The position numbers and the translations under genes were made by a program. From positions 55,957 to 95,488 of the forward strand of contig CAYUVA010000008.1 in the NCBI GenBank assembly GCA_964448115.1: a stretch of DNA of 39,532 nt. The letters are read 5' to 3'. The DNA comes from CAYUVA01 sp964448115 [NCBI: uncultured bacterium] (lineage in GTDB: Bacteria > CAYUVA01). Positions 7,250 to 15,865 of the stretch are shown here, piece after piece; position 1 is the first letter of the stretch; each line of letters starts with the position of its first letter. The notes under the pieces are model-generated. The model was not told where the DNA came from. It was given only the letters and a program-made list of their open reading frames with translations, and did not search any database.

Positions 7250-8581
7250 TTATGCCTGGTGATTCTTCTGTTCTATCAGGCTATCTATTATAGCAAGGTT
7301 CTTGGATAGCGCCCCCAGGTTGCCGACAATGACTTCCTCAGCGCACTTTCCGAGTTTCTTTCTTTTTTGCTCATCGCTTAAAAGATCCAGCGCCACCTCG
7401 TAGAATTCCTTGTGATCTTTTACCTGCAAGCCGCAGCCAGCATTAAGCAAAAGATCCCTTCCCTCCTTGAAGTTATTCATAAACGGACCGAAGATGACCG
7501 GCTTGCATAAGGCAGCCGGCTCGAAGATATTATGTCCGCCGTGGGGGATGAGGCTTCCGCCGATAAAGATGATGTCGCCGATGGTGTATAGCGTGGAAAG
7601 CTCTCCAATAGTGTCAAGTATGATCACCTCAAGGTCCTTGGAAATCTTCCAATCCTCCGGATTGCCCTCCAGTTGGCGGCGTTTTAAGAAGGGGATCTTC
7701 TGCTCTGAAAGGTATCTGGCTACCTCATCGACCCTCTCCAGTCGCCTGGGAGCTATGATCAAAAGTAGTTGAGGGAACTTCCTGCGCAACTTTTGGAATA
7801 CCTTGATACCGATCTCCTCTTCATTATAGTGGGTGCTTCCCAGGATCATAATCAGGCGATCGGCTGGTATCCTCAGCTCTTTTCGCATCTGGTCTCCGTG
7901 CTTAAGTCGCTCCCTTGCCTCGGAGACAGCTCGTTCGTACTTAAGGTTGCCGGTGGTGGTTACTTTCCGGGGATCTGCTCCCAGCTTGACGATCCTCTGA
8001 GCATCGAGATCCGATTGCATACAGAAATGTTGGATGTGCCCTAGGAATCGCTTCATGCAGCAGTGTACCAGCTTATATCGCCGATAGGAGTGATCAGAGA
8101 TCCTCCCATTTACCATGATCACTGGTATATTTAACTTGCTTGCACGGCTGATGAAGTTCGGCCAGATCTCGGTTTCCATAAGGAGAATAAGCGAGGGATC
8201 GATCTGCTTGAAAACCCGTCTTATTACTCCATAAAAATCGAGCGGAAAATAAATGATAAAATCCGCATTGGGCACCTCGTCCTTGGCTAGCGCATGTCCG
8301 GCTTCGGTGGTGGTGGATACGAGCACCTTGTATTGCGGGTATCTGATCTTGAAGCTGTCAAGGATAGGCCTGGCAGCCTGCAGTTCGCCAACGCTCACCG
8401 CATGAACCCATAATATTTCACCATTTTCTTTGAGTTTTCGTTTTAGCTTACCAGGATAGAAACCGAATCGTTGAAATAGACCGCTGCGGAATCGGCGGGT
8501 GAAGATCATCCGCACCAGGCTGTAAAGAAAGATAAATGGAGCTGACAGGTAGGCTAACAAATTGTACAATAGCAACATCAT
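7250..8581 (-). CDS. waaA: 3-deoxy-D-manno-octulosonic acid (Kdo) transferase
   Basis: 443 residues, typical for WaaA (KdtA), the GT30 enzyme that adds Kdo from CMP-Kdo to lipid A precursor at the inner face of the cytoplasmic membrane. An N-terminal membrane anchor (about 3-26) is followed by the GT-B fold. WVHAVSVGELQAARP (about 59-73) holds the catalytic glutamate (E66). LLMETEIWPNFI and MVNGRISDHS follow in the N-lobe. The C-lobe shows ILGSTHYNEEE, IIAPRRLERV and the hallmark GGSLIPHGGHNIFEPAA for nucleotide-sugar binding. The ATG overlaps the acyltransferase stop by four bases (ATGA), implying translational coupling. It is the best evidence that the organism makes lipopolysaccharide. How many Kdo residues it adds cannot be told. 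Confidence 0.95.
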   Translation of the reverse strand: MMLLLYNLLAYLSAPFIFLYSLVRMIFTRRFRSGLFQRFGFYPGKLKRKLKENGEILWVHAVSVGELQAARPILDSFKIRYPQYKVLVSTTTEAGHALAKDEVPNADFIIYFPLDFYGVIRRVFKQIDPSLILLMETEIWPNFISRASKLNIPVIMVNGRISDHSYRRYKLVHCCMKRFLGHIQHFCMQSDLDAQRIVKLGADPRKVTTTGNLKYERAVSEARERLKHGDQMRKELRIPADRLIMILGSTHYNEEEIGIKVFQKLRRKFPQLLLIIAPRRLERVDEVARYLSEQKIPFLKRRQLEGNPEDWKISKDLEVIILDTIGELSTLYTIGDIIFIGGSLIPHGGHNIFEPAALCKPVIFGPFMNNFKEGRDLLLNAGCGLQVKDHKEFYEVALDLLSDEQKRKKLGKCAEEVIVGNLGALSKNLAIIDSLIEQKNHQA

Positions 8582-9252
8582 CTCTTGAAGTACGAATCTA
8601 CCTGCTCTGTAAGGCGGTTCAACGAGGCTTCCAGTGCCTTTCTTTTCTCTTCCAACTGCACCTCATCAGCTTGACTGGGAACGAATATCGGCTCTCCCCA
8701 TAAGAATAATCCACCGCTAAAGGGGAGCGGAACCATGAATCGATCCCAGCTATTCAACAACTTTGCCTTCGATGTCCCGAAGGAGACTGGTATTATAGCA
8801 GCCGAGCTTAGCTTGGCAAGCGCGATGATACCCATCTGTGCCTTTTGTGCTGGTCCCCTTGGTCCATCGGGGGTTATGCAATTTACCTTCCCTTGCCTGG
8901 CGATTCTTACCATCGATTTTAGAGCCTTACTACCGCCGTGGGTAGTGGAGCCTCTGACCGTGTGATATCCGAAGCGCTCGACCACCCTTGCGATCATCTC
9001 GCCGTCCTTGTGCTCGCTGATCATGATATGTACCTCATGAGGATGCGGATATACATAAGGCATAAGCAACAACCTGCTATGCCAGAATGCTATTATATGA
9101 GGAGTACCCTCATCAAGCAACCGCTGCAGGTGCTCGGTGCCATGATGCTCGATGCGCATTGTCGCTTTCAGACCGGCTAACAAGCATCTACCCAGGCAGC
9201 CGAATAAGCGCCAACCAACCTCGATTAGCATACCCTTAAACCGAGCAAACAT
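8578..9252 (-). CDS. DUF374-type lysophospholipid acyltransferase family protein
   Basis: 224 residues, a member of the lysophospholipid acyltransferase superfamily, DUF374 branch, regularly found beside waaA and lipid A genes. It has an N-terminal hydrophobic segment (about 10-30), then IIAFWHSRLLLMPY with a motif-I-like His. SEHKDGEMIARVVERFG and RGSTTHGGSKAL follow, then ITPDGPRGPAQKAQMG, which matches the acyltransferase substrate-binding block, and IIPVSFG. The classic H-x4-D appears as a variant, as is usual in this branch. It probably acylates a lipid A or phospholipid intermediate in the inner membrane; the exact substrate is unproven. A GGAGAGGATAAGGG ribosome region precedes the ATG. 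It overlaps waaA by ATGA and starts 31 bases after the radical SAM gene. Confidence 0.88.
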   Translation of the reverse strand: MFARFKGMLIEVGWRLFGCLGRCLLAGLKATMRIEHHGTEHLQRLLDEGTPHIIAFWHSRLLLMPYVYPHPHEVHIMISEHKDGEMIARVVERFGYHTVRGSTTHGGSKALKSMVRIARQGKVNCITPDGPRGPAQKAQMGIIALAKLSSAAIIPVSFGTSKAKLLNSWDRFMVPLPFSGGLFLWGEPIFVPSQADEVQLEEKRKALEASLNRLTEQVDSYFKR

Positions 9253-9283
9253 CCCTTATCCTCTCCGTATCCTCCCCATGACA

Positions 9284-10432
9284 TCAGCGGATCATGCAAC
9301 ACTTATTGCACAGGGGAAACAGCTTCGCTTTTTTCAGCTTCCTGCGAAGGCTACAATAAGCCGGCGAGTTCCAGACCTCCCTTATCGAGCTTTCTCGTAT
9401 ATTACCCAACGATATGCCCAAGAATCCCAACGGGATGCATGGATAGACATCACCATAGGGGCTGATCACCATGACCTGCCAGGGATAGTGGCAATGTGTA
9501 GCCAGCTTAAAGCTGAAATCGTTGTGATATCTTGAGATATCTTCAGCATTCCTGAGCATGGTTAGATTAACCGTGATCCCTTTGGCTTTCGCCTTTGACT
9601 CGATCGCTTTGAGCTGTTCAGCGACCACCTCGCCATCGATATCTAAACAATCTGCCGGCAGGCTAGCGGAGCCTAGGAGGGGAACCTGCTGGTCTGCCTC
9701 TAGTATCTGCCTTGTCCTCTCAACCGCATTATCATCCGTAAATACGAGGTTGCCGAAGCCGATCCGATTAATACCCCAGGAAGTAACCATGTCGAAGGTC
9801 TCCTCCAGGTGATCCTGGTTGGCAGGTAGGATAAGTATGAAGACGCTGAGCAATTTGTCCCCTTTGCCCATCTTCCTACCCGAACTTAAAAGTCGCTCGA
9901 TGCCAAGTTTAGCCTTCTGGAAGGCGCCCTCTATCATACAGACCCGGTCATGGATAGCTTCGGGTCCATAGATGCTTATTCCCAGATCATCGACCAGCGA
10001 GTGCACTCTCTTGGCGTTCTCCTCGGTGATGAAGGTGCCATTGGTGATCATGCTTACGATCATCGAGTGCGACTTTATCTGTTCAGCTATCTCGAAGAAG
10101 TCGGCTCTTAGCATCGGCTCTCCGCCGTGCAACGCAAAGACCTTAGTCCTCATGGCAGCGGCATCCTTAATAAGAACTTTTATCTCATCGAGGGTCAATT
10201 CCTTATCATATAACTTGCTCAGGTTGCGGTTGACCTGCTTATATATCTGGGGACGGTGATGATAGCACATCTCGCAGCGCAGGTTACACCGATAGGTAAG
10301 GTTCAGAGCTACGGATAAAGGCGGGAAGGCTCTACCTGACAAGAGTTGGTAAGGGATCTCAGCATAGACATGGGATAAAAAGCCCTGCACTCTTGGATTG
10401 CTCTTCAGTCTGGTTATCAATCCTTCAAACAT
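9284..10432 (-). CDS. radical SAM/SPASM domain protein
   Basis: 382 residues. The radical SAM barrel begins at about 40 with LTYRCNLRCEMCYHH (C-x3-C-x2-C), then HGGEPMLR, MITNGTFI and DDLGISIYG, which match the GGE, TNG and substrate strands. The C-terminus has a SPASM/twitch region: the segment THCHYPWQVMV, then GDVYPCIP, then CNKCC at the very end, enough cysteines for at least one auxiliary Fe-S cluster. It belongs to the broad group that includes PqqE, anSME and heme/tungsten cofactor maturases. No small precursor peptide gene is nearby, and the gene leads an operon with the acyltransferase and waaA, so a role in cell-envelope chemistry is possible but not shown. Start ATG is at 10432. 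Confidence 0.88.
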   Translation of the reverse strand: MFEGLITRLKSNPRVQGFLSHVYAEIPYQLLSGRAFPPLSVALNLTYRCNLRCEMCYHHRPQIYKQVNRNLSKLYDKELTLDEIKVLIKDAAAMRTKVFALHGGEPMLRADFFEIAEQIKSHSMIVSMITNGTFITEENAKRVHSLVDDLGISIYGPEAIHDRVCMIEGAFQKAKLGIERLLSSGRKMGKGDKLLSVFILILPANQDHLEETFDMVTSWGINRIGFGNLVFTDDNAVERTRQILEADQQVPLLGSASLPADCLDIDGEVVAEQLKAIESKAKAKGITVNLTMLRNAEDISRYHNDFSFKLATHCHYPWQVMVISPYGDVYPCIPLGFLGISLGNIRESSIREVWNSPAYCSLRRKLKKAKLFPLCNKCCMIR

Positions 10433-10500
10433 AGCAATTTAATCTAGCCTATGCGTTCGACTAAGGCAAATTGGGGAGACCAGGTGGCGCTATAACTTGG

Positions 10501-10586
10501 GAGGCTTGAGGTTTGAGGCTTAAGGTGGGGGAGTTTTTTACACACACACACACAAAGGCACGAAAAGTTTTTTCCCTTGTGCCTTT
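10501..10586. repeat. low-complexity intergenic DNA: GAGGCTT direct repeat, (AC)7 tract and an 8-bp hairpin
   Basis: Two copies of GAGGCTT (10501-10507, 10515-10521) are followed by a T run, then an alternating AC tract of 15 bases (10540-10554). An inverted repeat AAAGGCAC (10554-10561) / GTGCCTTT (10579-10586) with a 17-base loop comes next. It lies between the divergent radical SAM operon and glutamate dehydrogenase, upstream of the latter's promoter. There is no T run after either arm, so a terminator is unlikely. Confidence 0.6.
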
Positions 10587-10602
10587 ACGGCGGATTTTAG
10601 TA

Positions 10603-10630
10603 TTGACAAAATGTTTCTATGAAGTATAAA
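10603..10630 (+). promoter_or_regulatory. sigma-70-type promoter for glutamate dehydrogenase
   Basis: TTGACA (10603-10608), 16-base spacer, TATAAA (10625-10630). Transcription would start near 10637. The gene has AAGGAG (10666-10671) six bases before ATG 10678, which decides that start over an in-frame TTG at 10657. Confidence 0.7.
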
Positions 10631-10677
10631 TAGCAGCGCCTAATCGGGATTTTGTTTTGCAGAACAAGGAGACGGAA

Positions 10678-11940
10678 ATGGCAAATGAAACGAGTCTTTT
10701 TGATAGTGTAAAAAGGCAACTTGATAAAGCAGCGGATCTGATGAACCTGGATCAGGATATCAGGCGGATTCTATCGCGCACGACAAACGAGATCGTGGTC
10801 AACTTCCCCGTCAAGATGGATGACGGCAGCATCCAGATGTTCACCGGCTATCGGGTACAACACAACGATGTAATCGGTCCCTTCAAGGGTGGTCTTCGCT
10901 TTCATCCCCAGGTGAATATCGACGAGGTTCGCGCGCTGGCATCCTGGATGACCTGGAAGGGGGCACTGACCGGGATCCCCTTCGGCGGAGCAAAGGGTGG
11001 CATCCAGATGGATCCCCATAATTACTCACTGCGGGAGCTGGAGAGGATAACCAGAAGGTTCACTTATGCGCTAGGCAATGTGATCGGTCCTGAGTACGAT
11101 ATACCAGCGCCGGATGTTAATACTAATCCCCAGATCATGGCGTGGATTCTTGATACCTACCTCGGCATGATGCCTCCCCATGAGCGCAATCGCAGCGTGC
11201 ATGTGGTTACTGGCAAGCCTCTTGGAGCTGGCGGCTCAAAAGGGAGAGACAAGGCAACCGGGCAAGGGCTTGTATTCACCATCGAACAATGGGCTAAAGA
11301 TGCTAATTTCTCGCTCAATGGCGCTACCTACTTCGTACAGGGCTTCGGCAATGTCGGTTCATGGGCAGCGAGGCTACTGAAGCCTCACGGATCGGTGCTG
11401 ATAGCGGTCGAGGATCACACCGGTGCGATCGCCAACCCGAACGGCATCGATGCTGATGAGCTTACCGCTTATGTAGCACAGCACGGTGGGATCAAGGGTT
11501 ATGCCAAGGCGGAACCTATCGATCACCAGACATTCCTGAAGACCAAGGCGGATATATTCATCCCAGCAGCGCTGGAAACGCAGATCACAAAAGAGACCGC
11601 CACATGGCTCGATGTAAAGCTGGTGGCCGAGGGCGCTAATGGACCGACCACCCCAGAGGGCGATGAGATCCTCCATGAGCGAGGTATCAACCTAATCCCG
11701 GATATCTTGTGCAACTCGGGTGGTGTCATCGTCAGCTACTTTGAGTGGCTGCAGAACAAGAGAAGCGAGTACTGGGACCTGGAGGATGTCGATCGCAAGC
11801 TGAACAAGATCATCGTTGATGCCTACAAGCGAGTCGGTGAGGCAGCAAATGAGTTCGATACAGACTGGAGATCGGCTGCATATATTGTGGCACTAAGGAA
11901 GTTGGAGCAGATATACAAGACGCGCGGCATCTTCCCCTGA
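10678..11940 (+). CDS. gdhA: glutamate dehydrogenase, NAD(P)-dependent
   Basis: 420 residues, the length of the small hexameric glutamate dehydrogenases. They interconvert glutamate with 2-oxoglutarate and ammonia in the cytoplasm. The substrate domain shows GYRVQHNDVIGPFKGGLRFHP (about 56-76, with the glutamate-binding Lys), MTWKGALTGIPFGGAKGGI (about 100-118, catalytic Lys region) and PAPDVNTNP with the catalytic Asp. The nucleotide domain shows VQGFGNVGSWAA (about 223-234), a Rossmann G-x-G-x-x-G. GANGPTTPEGDEIL and CNSGGVIVSYFEW complete the active site. No regulatory extension is present. Start at ATG 10678 is fixed by AAGGAG six bases upstream. It is monocistronic, with its own promoter and a hairpin after the stop. 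NADH or NADPH preference cannot be settled by eye. Confidence 0.95.
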   Translation: MANETSLFDSVKRQLDKAADLMNLDQDIRRILSRTTNEIVVNFPVKMDDGSIQMFTGYRVQHNDVIGPFKGGLRFHPQVNIDEVRALASWMTWKGALTGIPFGGAKGGIQMDPHNYSLRELERITRRFTYALGNVIGPEYDIPAPDVNTNPQIMAWILDTYLGMMPPHERNRSVHVVTGKPLGAGGSKGRDKATGQGLVFTIEQWAKDANFSLNGATYFVQGFGNVGSWAARLLKPHGSVLIAVEDHTGAIANPNGIDADELTAYVAQHGGIKGYAKAEPIDHQTFLKTKADIFIPAALETQITKETATWLDVKLVAEGANGPTTPEGDEILHERGINLIPDILCNSGGVIVSYFEWLQNKRSEYWDLEDVDRKLNKIIVDAYKRVGEAANEFDTDWRSAAYIVALRKLEQIYKTRGIFP

Positions 11941-11992
11941 TAGAAGAAGATAATAGGTTTGCTATTGAAGTCTGGAGCATGAATGAAAATCG

Positions 11993-12017
11993 AGGGGTGG
12001 TACATGTTTTCACCCCT
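11993..12017 (+). terminator. possible terminator hairpin after glutamate dehydrogenase
   Basis: A 7-base perfect inverted repeat, AGGGGTG (11993-11999) with CACCCCT (12011-12017), and an 11-base loop, about 50 bases after the gdhA stop. It is followed by TAAATGATAATAA, not a T run, so termination is uncertain. Confidence 0.4.
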
Positions 12018-12050
12018 TAAATGATAATAAGAAACGGATCCTGGATAAAA

Positions 12051-12079
12051 TTGACCAGCTAATGGATCTATGCTATGTA
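12051..12079 (+). promoter_or_regulatory. extended -10 promoter for the exported hydrolase-like gene
   Basis: TTGACC (12051-12056), 17-base spacer, TATGTA (12074-12079) with TG two positions upstream (12071-12072), an extended -10. It lies about 40 bases before the ATG at 12120, which is preceded by GGGGAAGAG. Confidence 0.6.
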
Positions 12080-12119
12080 TTTAACATGACTAAACTAGTG
12101 TCTATGGGGAAGAGAACCG

Positions 12120-13598
12120 ATGTTTAGATATACATTAGCAGCGGCTGTATCATTACTGCTGACTATTGTGCCAGGACTCTCGCTTGCACAACAGGATCCG
12201 GGTGTCATGGGCAACTATGGTCAAACCTCCATCTTCGTTCGAATAAACGACACGATAGATACAAATATCTACTATCCGGGGAGCGAGGGAGTAGTTGATC
12301 CATCCGGTGCCCCATATCCGGTTATAGTGCTTGCACATGCCCAGCTTGGCTTGCCGGCGCAACAGGTAGGCACCGGCGAACACCTTGCCAGTTGGGGGTA
12401 CATAGTCCTTGTCCCGCGAGTTGCGGGCACCGACTACAACACAAATGCCGGCATCATGCAGACCGTGCTCACCTATATAATAAATCAAAACGGCAACCCG
12501 ATGAGCATGTGGTATCAGAATGTGAATACGACCAAGGTGGGCATGGCGGGACACAGAAGGGGAGGATTATCTGCAATAATCGTTACTAAAAATGATGCTC
12601 GGGTAGATGTTTTATGCTTGCTCGACTGCCAGGATAATGCCGGAGAGGGAGCTGGCCACATGTTCGCCATCCATAAACCTGTGATGGTGGAGATGGCGGA
12701 GGCAAGCTCATGCAATGATAACGGCAGCGCTGCCCAGATATATACCAATGCCTACTCCCCAAAGTACAAAATGAAACTGATCAATGGATCATCCTGCGAC
12801 TTCGAGAACCCGACCACCGCACTATGCACCTTTTCCTGCGGTGATGACCACGAGTATCGACATTATCTGGCCAAAAAGTACATGACAGCATGGTTCAACG
12901 CCTATCTGGCAGGCAATACAGCTTATTTCATCTATCTCACCGGCAGCTATGCTTATGATGATGTAGCCAACGGTTATGTAGAGATCGATCACCTGGGCGT
13001 TCCTTTAATTCCGACCTTTACGCCTACCGAGACCGTTGGACCGACTAACACGGCGACTCCATCTCCGACTCGCACCGGGATGCCGACCTGGACTCCGACC
13101 AACACCTGGCCGGCAACCCCGACATTCACCCCGTCTCCGAGCAAGACGGTAACCCCGACCTTCACTCCTACCATAACCAAGTCAGCGACCCCTACGCCAT
13201 CGGTCAATCCGAGCCACTCCTCCACACCGACGCCGACTCCATCATTTACCCCGACCAAGAACCCGACCCCGGATCATCCATTCCCCATGATCTACTTAGG
13301 CGGTTACTGGGATACTTATATAGACCGAGCAAACGGCGGACAGATGACATTGATCGCTTTTTTAGTTGATCGTGAGAACGATGTCGCTCGAGTCGATATC
13401 CTGTATAACGGGTATCCAACCGGCTTGATGTTGTTCGACAACGGCACCAATGGCGACTGGAAGCCGGGGGATAGTCTGCACACCTACTCGATGCTTATCG
13501 GCGCTGGGCTGCCGGAGAATAACTGGCTCTTGCAGCTACGCGCCATCGACCTCGGTTCACGGCAAAGCGAGATGTGGCCATATCTGGTGGTCAAATAA
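12120..13598 (+). CDS. exported alpha/beta-hydrolase-like protein with Thr/Pro linker and C-terminal module; catalytic Ser replaced
   Basis: 492 residues in four parts. A signal peptide (about 1-23) probably ends at GLSLAQQ. An alpha/beta-hydrolase domain (about 30-295) resembles the dienelactone hydrolase/chlorophyllase-like group, with VIVLAHAQLG (oxyanion region), HLASWGYIVLVPR, the nucleophile elbow, VLCLLDCQDN and a late DHEYRHYLAKK that could supply the His. The elbow reads G144-H-R146-R-G-G where active relatives have GHSxGG; AGA (12555-12557) encodes Arg, so the canonical nucleophile is missing. A Thr/Pro/Ser linker of about 90 residues follows (298-388). The last domain (about 386-492, LGGYWDTY through WPYLVVK) closely resembles the end of the metalloprotease at 19372. 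It could be a binding pseudoenzyme or an unusual hydrolase. The gene is a single unit with its own promoter. Confidence 0.78.
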   Translation: MFRYTLAAAVSLLLTIVPGLSLAQQDPGVMGNYGQTSIFVRINDTIDTNIYYPGSEGVVDPSGAPYPVIVLAHAQLGLPAQQVGTGEHLASWGYIVLVPRVAGTDYNTNAGIMQTVLTYIINQNGNPMSMWYQNVNTTKVGMAGHRRGGLSAIIVTKNDARVDVLCLLDCQDNAGEGAGHMFAIHKPVMVEMAEASSCNDNGSAAQIYTNAYSPKYKMKLINGSSCDFENPTTALCTFSCGDDHEYRHYLAKKYMTAWFNAYLAGNTAYFIYLTGSYAYDDVANGYVEIDHLGVPLIPTFTPTETVGPTNTATPSPTRTGMPTWTPTNTWPATPTFTPSPSKTVTPTFTPTITKSATPTPSVNPSHSSTPTPTPSFTPTKNPTPDHPFPMIYLGGYWDTYIDRANGGQMTLIAFLVDRENDVARVDILYNGYPTGLMLFDNGTNGDWKPGDSLHTYSMLIGAGLPENNWLLQLRAIDLGSRQSEMWPYLVVK

Positions 13599-13702
13599 GT
13601 TTTGGTTGCAACTCATCTGTGGTCAGAGAAATACCAGTAGGAGATCCCTCCACGGTTACATCTACCAGTGCTTCCAAATCCTAGAAGCAGTGAAGCAATT
13701 AC

Positions 13703-14398
13703 TTAACACATAGATTGTATTTTATCCTCATATCGGCAGATGGGAGATAATGGGCAACCTTCACATAGGGGATTCTTTCTACAGTGCTGCTGGGCGCATC
13801 TGACTAGAAGGGCATGGTACTCATAATAAAGCCGTATGCCTTGGGGAAGATTGTCGATGAACAGGCTCTGTAGTCCTTTATAAGAGATGTTCGATTCACA
13901 AAGCCCCAACCTGCTTAATATCCGCCTGGTATAGGCATCGATTACGAAAGTCGGCTTTTTAGCTGCATATAGGATAATAGAGTCAGCCGTCTCCTCCCCG
14001 ATACCCCATATAGATAACAGCTTCTCCCTTAGCTCATCGACTGGTAGCTCGAATAGTTCATCAAGGCTCCCATTGAATTCACGGTATAAAAACCCGGTGA
14101 ACTCCTTGAGCTTCCTCGCCTTGGCATTGTAATAGCCAGCAGGGAGGATATGCTTGATAAGCTGGTCTTTCTCTAGCTTATTGATACGCTCAACAGAAAG
14201 CAGATCCGCATCCTTGAGGTTTTCGAGTGCTTTTTTGACATTCGACCAGTTCGTGTTCTGGGTCAGGATCGCGCCAACCACCACCTCGAAATCGCTTTCT
14301 CGCGGCCACCAGTCCATGTAGCCGAAGCGATCGTAAAGCCTGACAAATATCTCCAGTAAGGTTTCTCGAAGCGATGATTGTCCTTGTTGCAATGACAT
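13703..14398 (-). CDS. endonuclease III-like HhH-GPD DNA glycosylase with Fe-S loop
   Basis: 231 residues, of the endonuclease III/MagIII-like group that excises damaged bases in base-excision repair. VVVGAILTQNTNWSNVKKAL (about 42-61) is the substrate-recognition helix typical of this branch. The helix-hairpin-helix LLSIWGIGEETADSIILYA is followed by FVIDAYTRRILSR, whose Asp is the catalytic GPD aspartate. In the hairpin, Glu stands where E. coli Nth has its Schiff-base Lys120, so a monofunctional glycosylase without beta-lyase activity is likely. The C-terminus has C-x5-C-x2-C-x5-C, a [4Fe-4S] loop close to the Nth spacing. An in-frame TTG lies three codons upstream at 14407; ATG 14398 was preferred, but neither has a strong ribosome site. 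It follows the radical SAM gene by about 12 bases, likely co-transcribed. Confidence 0.86.
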   Translation of the reverse strand: MSLQQGQSSLRETLLEIFVRLYDRFGYMDWWPRESDFEVVVGAILTQNTNWSNVKKALENLKDADLLSVERINKLEKDQLIKHILPAGYYNAKARKLKEFTGFLYREFNGSLDELFELPVDELREKLLSIWGIGEETADSIILYAAKKPTFVIDAYTRRILSRLGLCESNISYKGLQSLFIDNLPQGIRLYYEYHALLVRCAQQHCRKNPLCEGCPLSPICRYEDKIQSMC

Positions 14399-14410
14399 GG
14401 GCAGCAAATA

Positions 14411-15865
14411 TCACCGTTTGATTCTTCTTTTAAGATAAGTGCGCAACATGCCTAGGTACAGGGCTATATCCTTTGGCGAACGAATTGATTTTAACGCTCC
14501 GACAGCCTTTTTCCATACCGGGAATCCCTGCATATCAGCCCACTCGAAGAGTGCATCCTGAATCCTTTTCCAGGGAAGTTTATCAATAAAAATCGGGGCA
14601 TATCCCTGTGTCGAGGGCAGCATCAGGACTCGATCATCTTTTGGATTGGTCCATGTAAAATCTGCTGGCAGTATCCCTTTTTGTTTTGCCAAGATCTCCA
14701 ACGCGGTGCCAGGATAGATATGAAGCAAACTCAACGAGATCTTGCCGGAAGCAGGCCACTGGCGGATCAATCGCATTGTCTGCTCCAGGTCCTGCTCGGT
14801 CTCTTCCGGGTGGCTGAAGATGAAGAACGGATTGGAGATGATCCCCAGCTCATCGCACCAGGCGCCTAACTGCCTGACCTGCTCAAGGTCTATTCGTTTG
14901 CCGATGACCTCATCGAGTATCCGCTGAGAGCCGGACTCAACGCCGAAACCGACGCTGAAGCAACCGGCTTCTTTCATGGTAGCCAGCAGCTCCCTATCCA
15001 CCTGATCCACCCTGATCTCACAAAACCAGTTGAGCCTTAGTTTCTCCTTATCCAGCGCTTCGCAGAATCTATAGACCCTTTTTTTATTTATATTGAAGGT
15101 GTCATCGAATGGCCAGAGAAGCTCGATCTCATACCTATCAACCAGTTCCTTTATCTCCTCGATGACATTATCGATCGAGCGCATCCTGACCGCCTTTCCC
15201 CAAAACAGGCTCGAGGAGCAGAAGTTGCAACCAAATGGACAACCGCGGCTGGTCATGATGTTACCTCCAGCGAGAGAGCCTTTGCCAGGTACATCATAAT
15301 AGAAGTTATACTGATCCATCGGCATTATCTCTCTTGCCGGGTGGGGCAATGAATCGAGTTCTTTGACCAGGGGACGGTCGAGATTATGGAGCACCTGTCC
15401 GCCCTCTCGGTAGCTTATCCCTTGTATATTTTCTAGCGAACCACCCCCCAACAGACCCTTGATAAGCTCCGTGGACGTAAGCTCCCCCTCCCCGCGCACT
15501 ATGAAATCGAGTTCCTCAATATGTTCAAGCGTATCCTGTGCTGCCAGTGATGGATGGGGACCGCCCGCTATGGTGATGACATCGGGAAGCATTTTTTTTA
15601 TATGGCGGATGCTCTCGAAGCCGAAGAACCGGTTCTCTGTGGTGATTGTAAAACCGGCTATGCGCGTCTTTTTCTCTCTTAGCAGTCGTACAATATCTTT
15701 ATTGCTGAGCCTTTGCACATAAGCATCGATGATGCCTACTGAGATCCCAGCCTTTTTCAGCGAGGCAGCAACATAACCGATGCCGAGCGCGGGCATGGAC
15801 CTGCCCGACTTCCAGCGATCCGCATAGTACCCGCCGGGAGGCACGATTAACATTACATCAGTCAT
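14411..15865 (-). CDS. B12-binding-domain radical SAM protein
   Basis: 484 residues. It has an N-terminal cobalamin-binding Rossmann fold (about 3-140: VMLIVPPGG, GIGYVAASLKKAG, GFTITTENRFFG, IAGGPHPSLAAQ, IVRGEGE), then a radical SAM barrel with SRGCPFGCNFCSS (C-x3-C-x2-C, about residues 209-216). Further family blocks are PFDDTFNINKKR, CEIRVDQVD, GFGVESGSQRILDE and NPFFIFSHPEET. The C-terminal tail is basic and ends KRRIKR. This is the architecture of BchE/HpnP-like methyltransferases and cyclases. No tetrapyrrole or hopanoid gene is adjacent, so the substrate is unknown. AAGGAA lies eight bases before the ATG. It is the first gene of a two-gene unit with the DNA glycosylase, a pairing with no obvious functional logic. 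Confidence 0.9.
   Translation of the reverse strand: MTDVMLIVPPGGYYADRWKSGRSMPALGIGYVAASLKKAGISVGIIDAYVQRLSNKDIVRLLREKKTRIAGFTITTENRFFGFESIRHIKKMLPDVITIAGGPHPSLAAQDTLEHIEELDFIVRGEGELTSTELIKGLLGGGSLENIQGISYREGGQVLHNLDRPLVKELDSLPHPAREIMPMDQYNFYYDVPGKGSLAGGNIMTSRGCPFGCNFCSSSLFWGKAVRMRSIDNVIEEIKELVDRYEIELLWPFDDTFNINKKRVYRFCEALDKEKLRLNWFCEIRVDQVDRELLATMKEAGCFSVGFGVESGSQRILDEVIGKRIDLEQVRQLGAWCDELGIISNPFFIFSHPEETEQDLEQTMRLIRQWPASGKISLSLLHIYPGTALEILAKQKGILPADFTWTNPKDDRVLMLPSTQGYAPIFIDKLPWKRIQDALFEWADMQGFPVWKKAVGALKSIRSPKDIALYLGMLRTYLKRRIKR

Noticed and set aside
10540-10554. Phase-variable switch at the AC dinucleotide tract.
   Set aside because: The tract lies outside the coding region and upstream of the -35 element of gdhA, not between -35 and -10, so length changes would not obviously switch a gene.
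12989-13258. An 89-codon minus-strand frame rich in Val-Gly repeats.
   Set aside because: It is the antisense of the Thr/Pro linker (ACN-CCN codons read backwards); similar frames lie opposite the lipoprotein linkers at 1940-2176 and 2651-2908.
13010-13275. Possible CRISPR-like or tandem DNA repeat in the exported hydrolase gene.
   Set aside because: The repeated ACNCCN pattern encodes the Thr/Pro linker, with no constant-length repeats or unique spacers.
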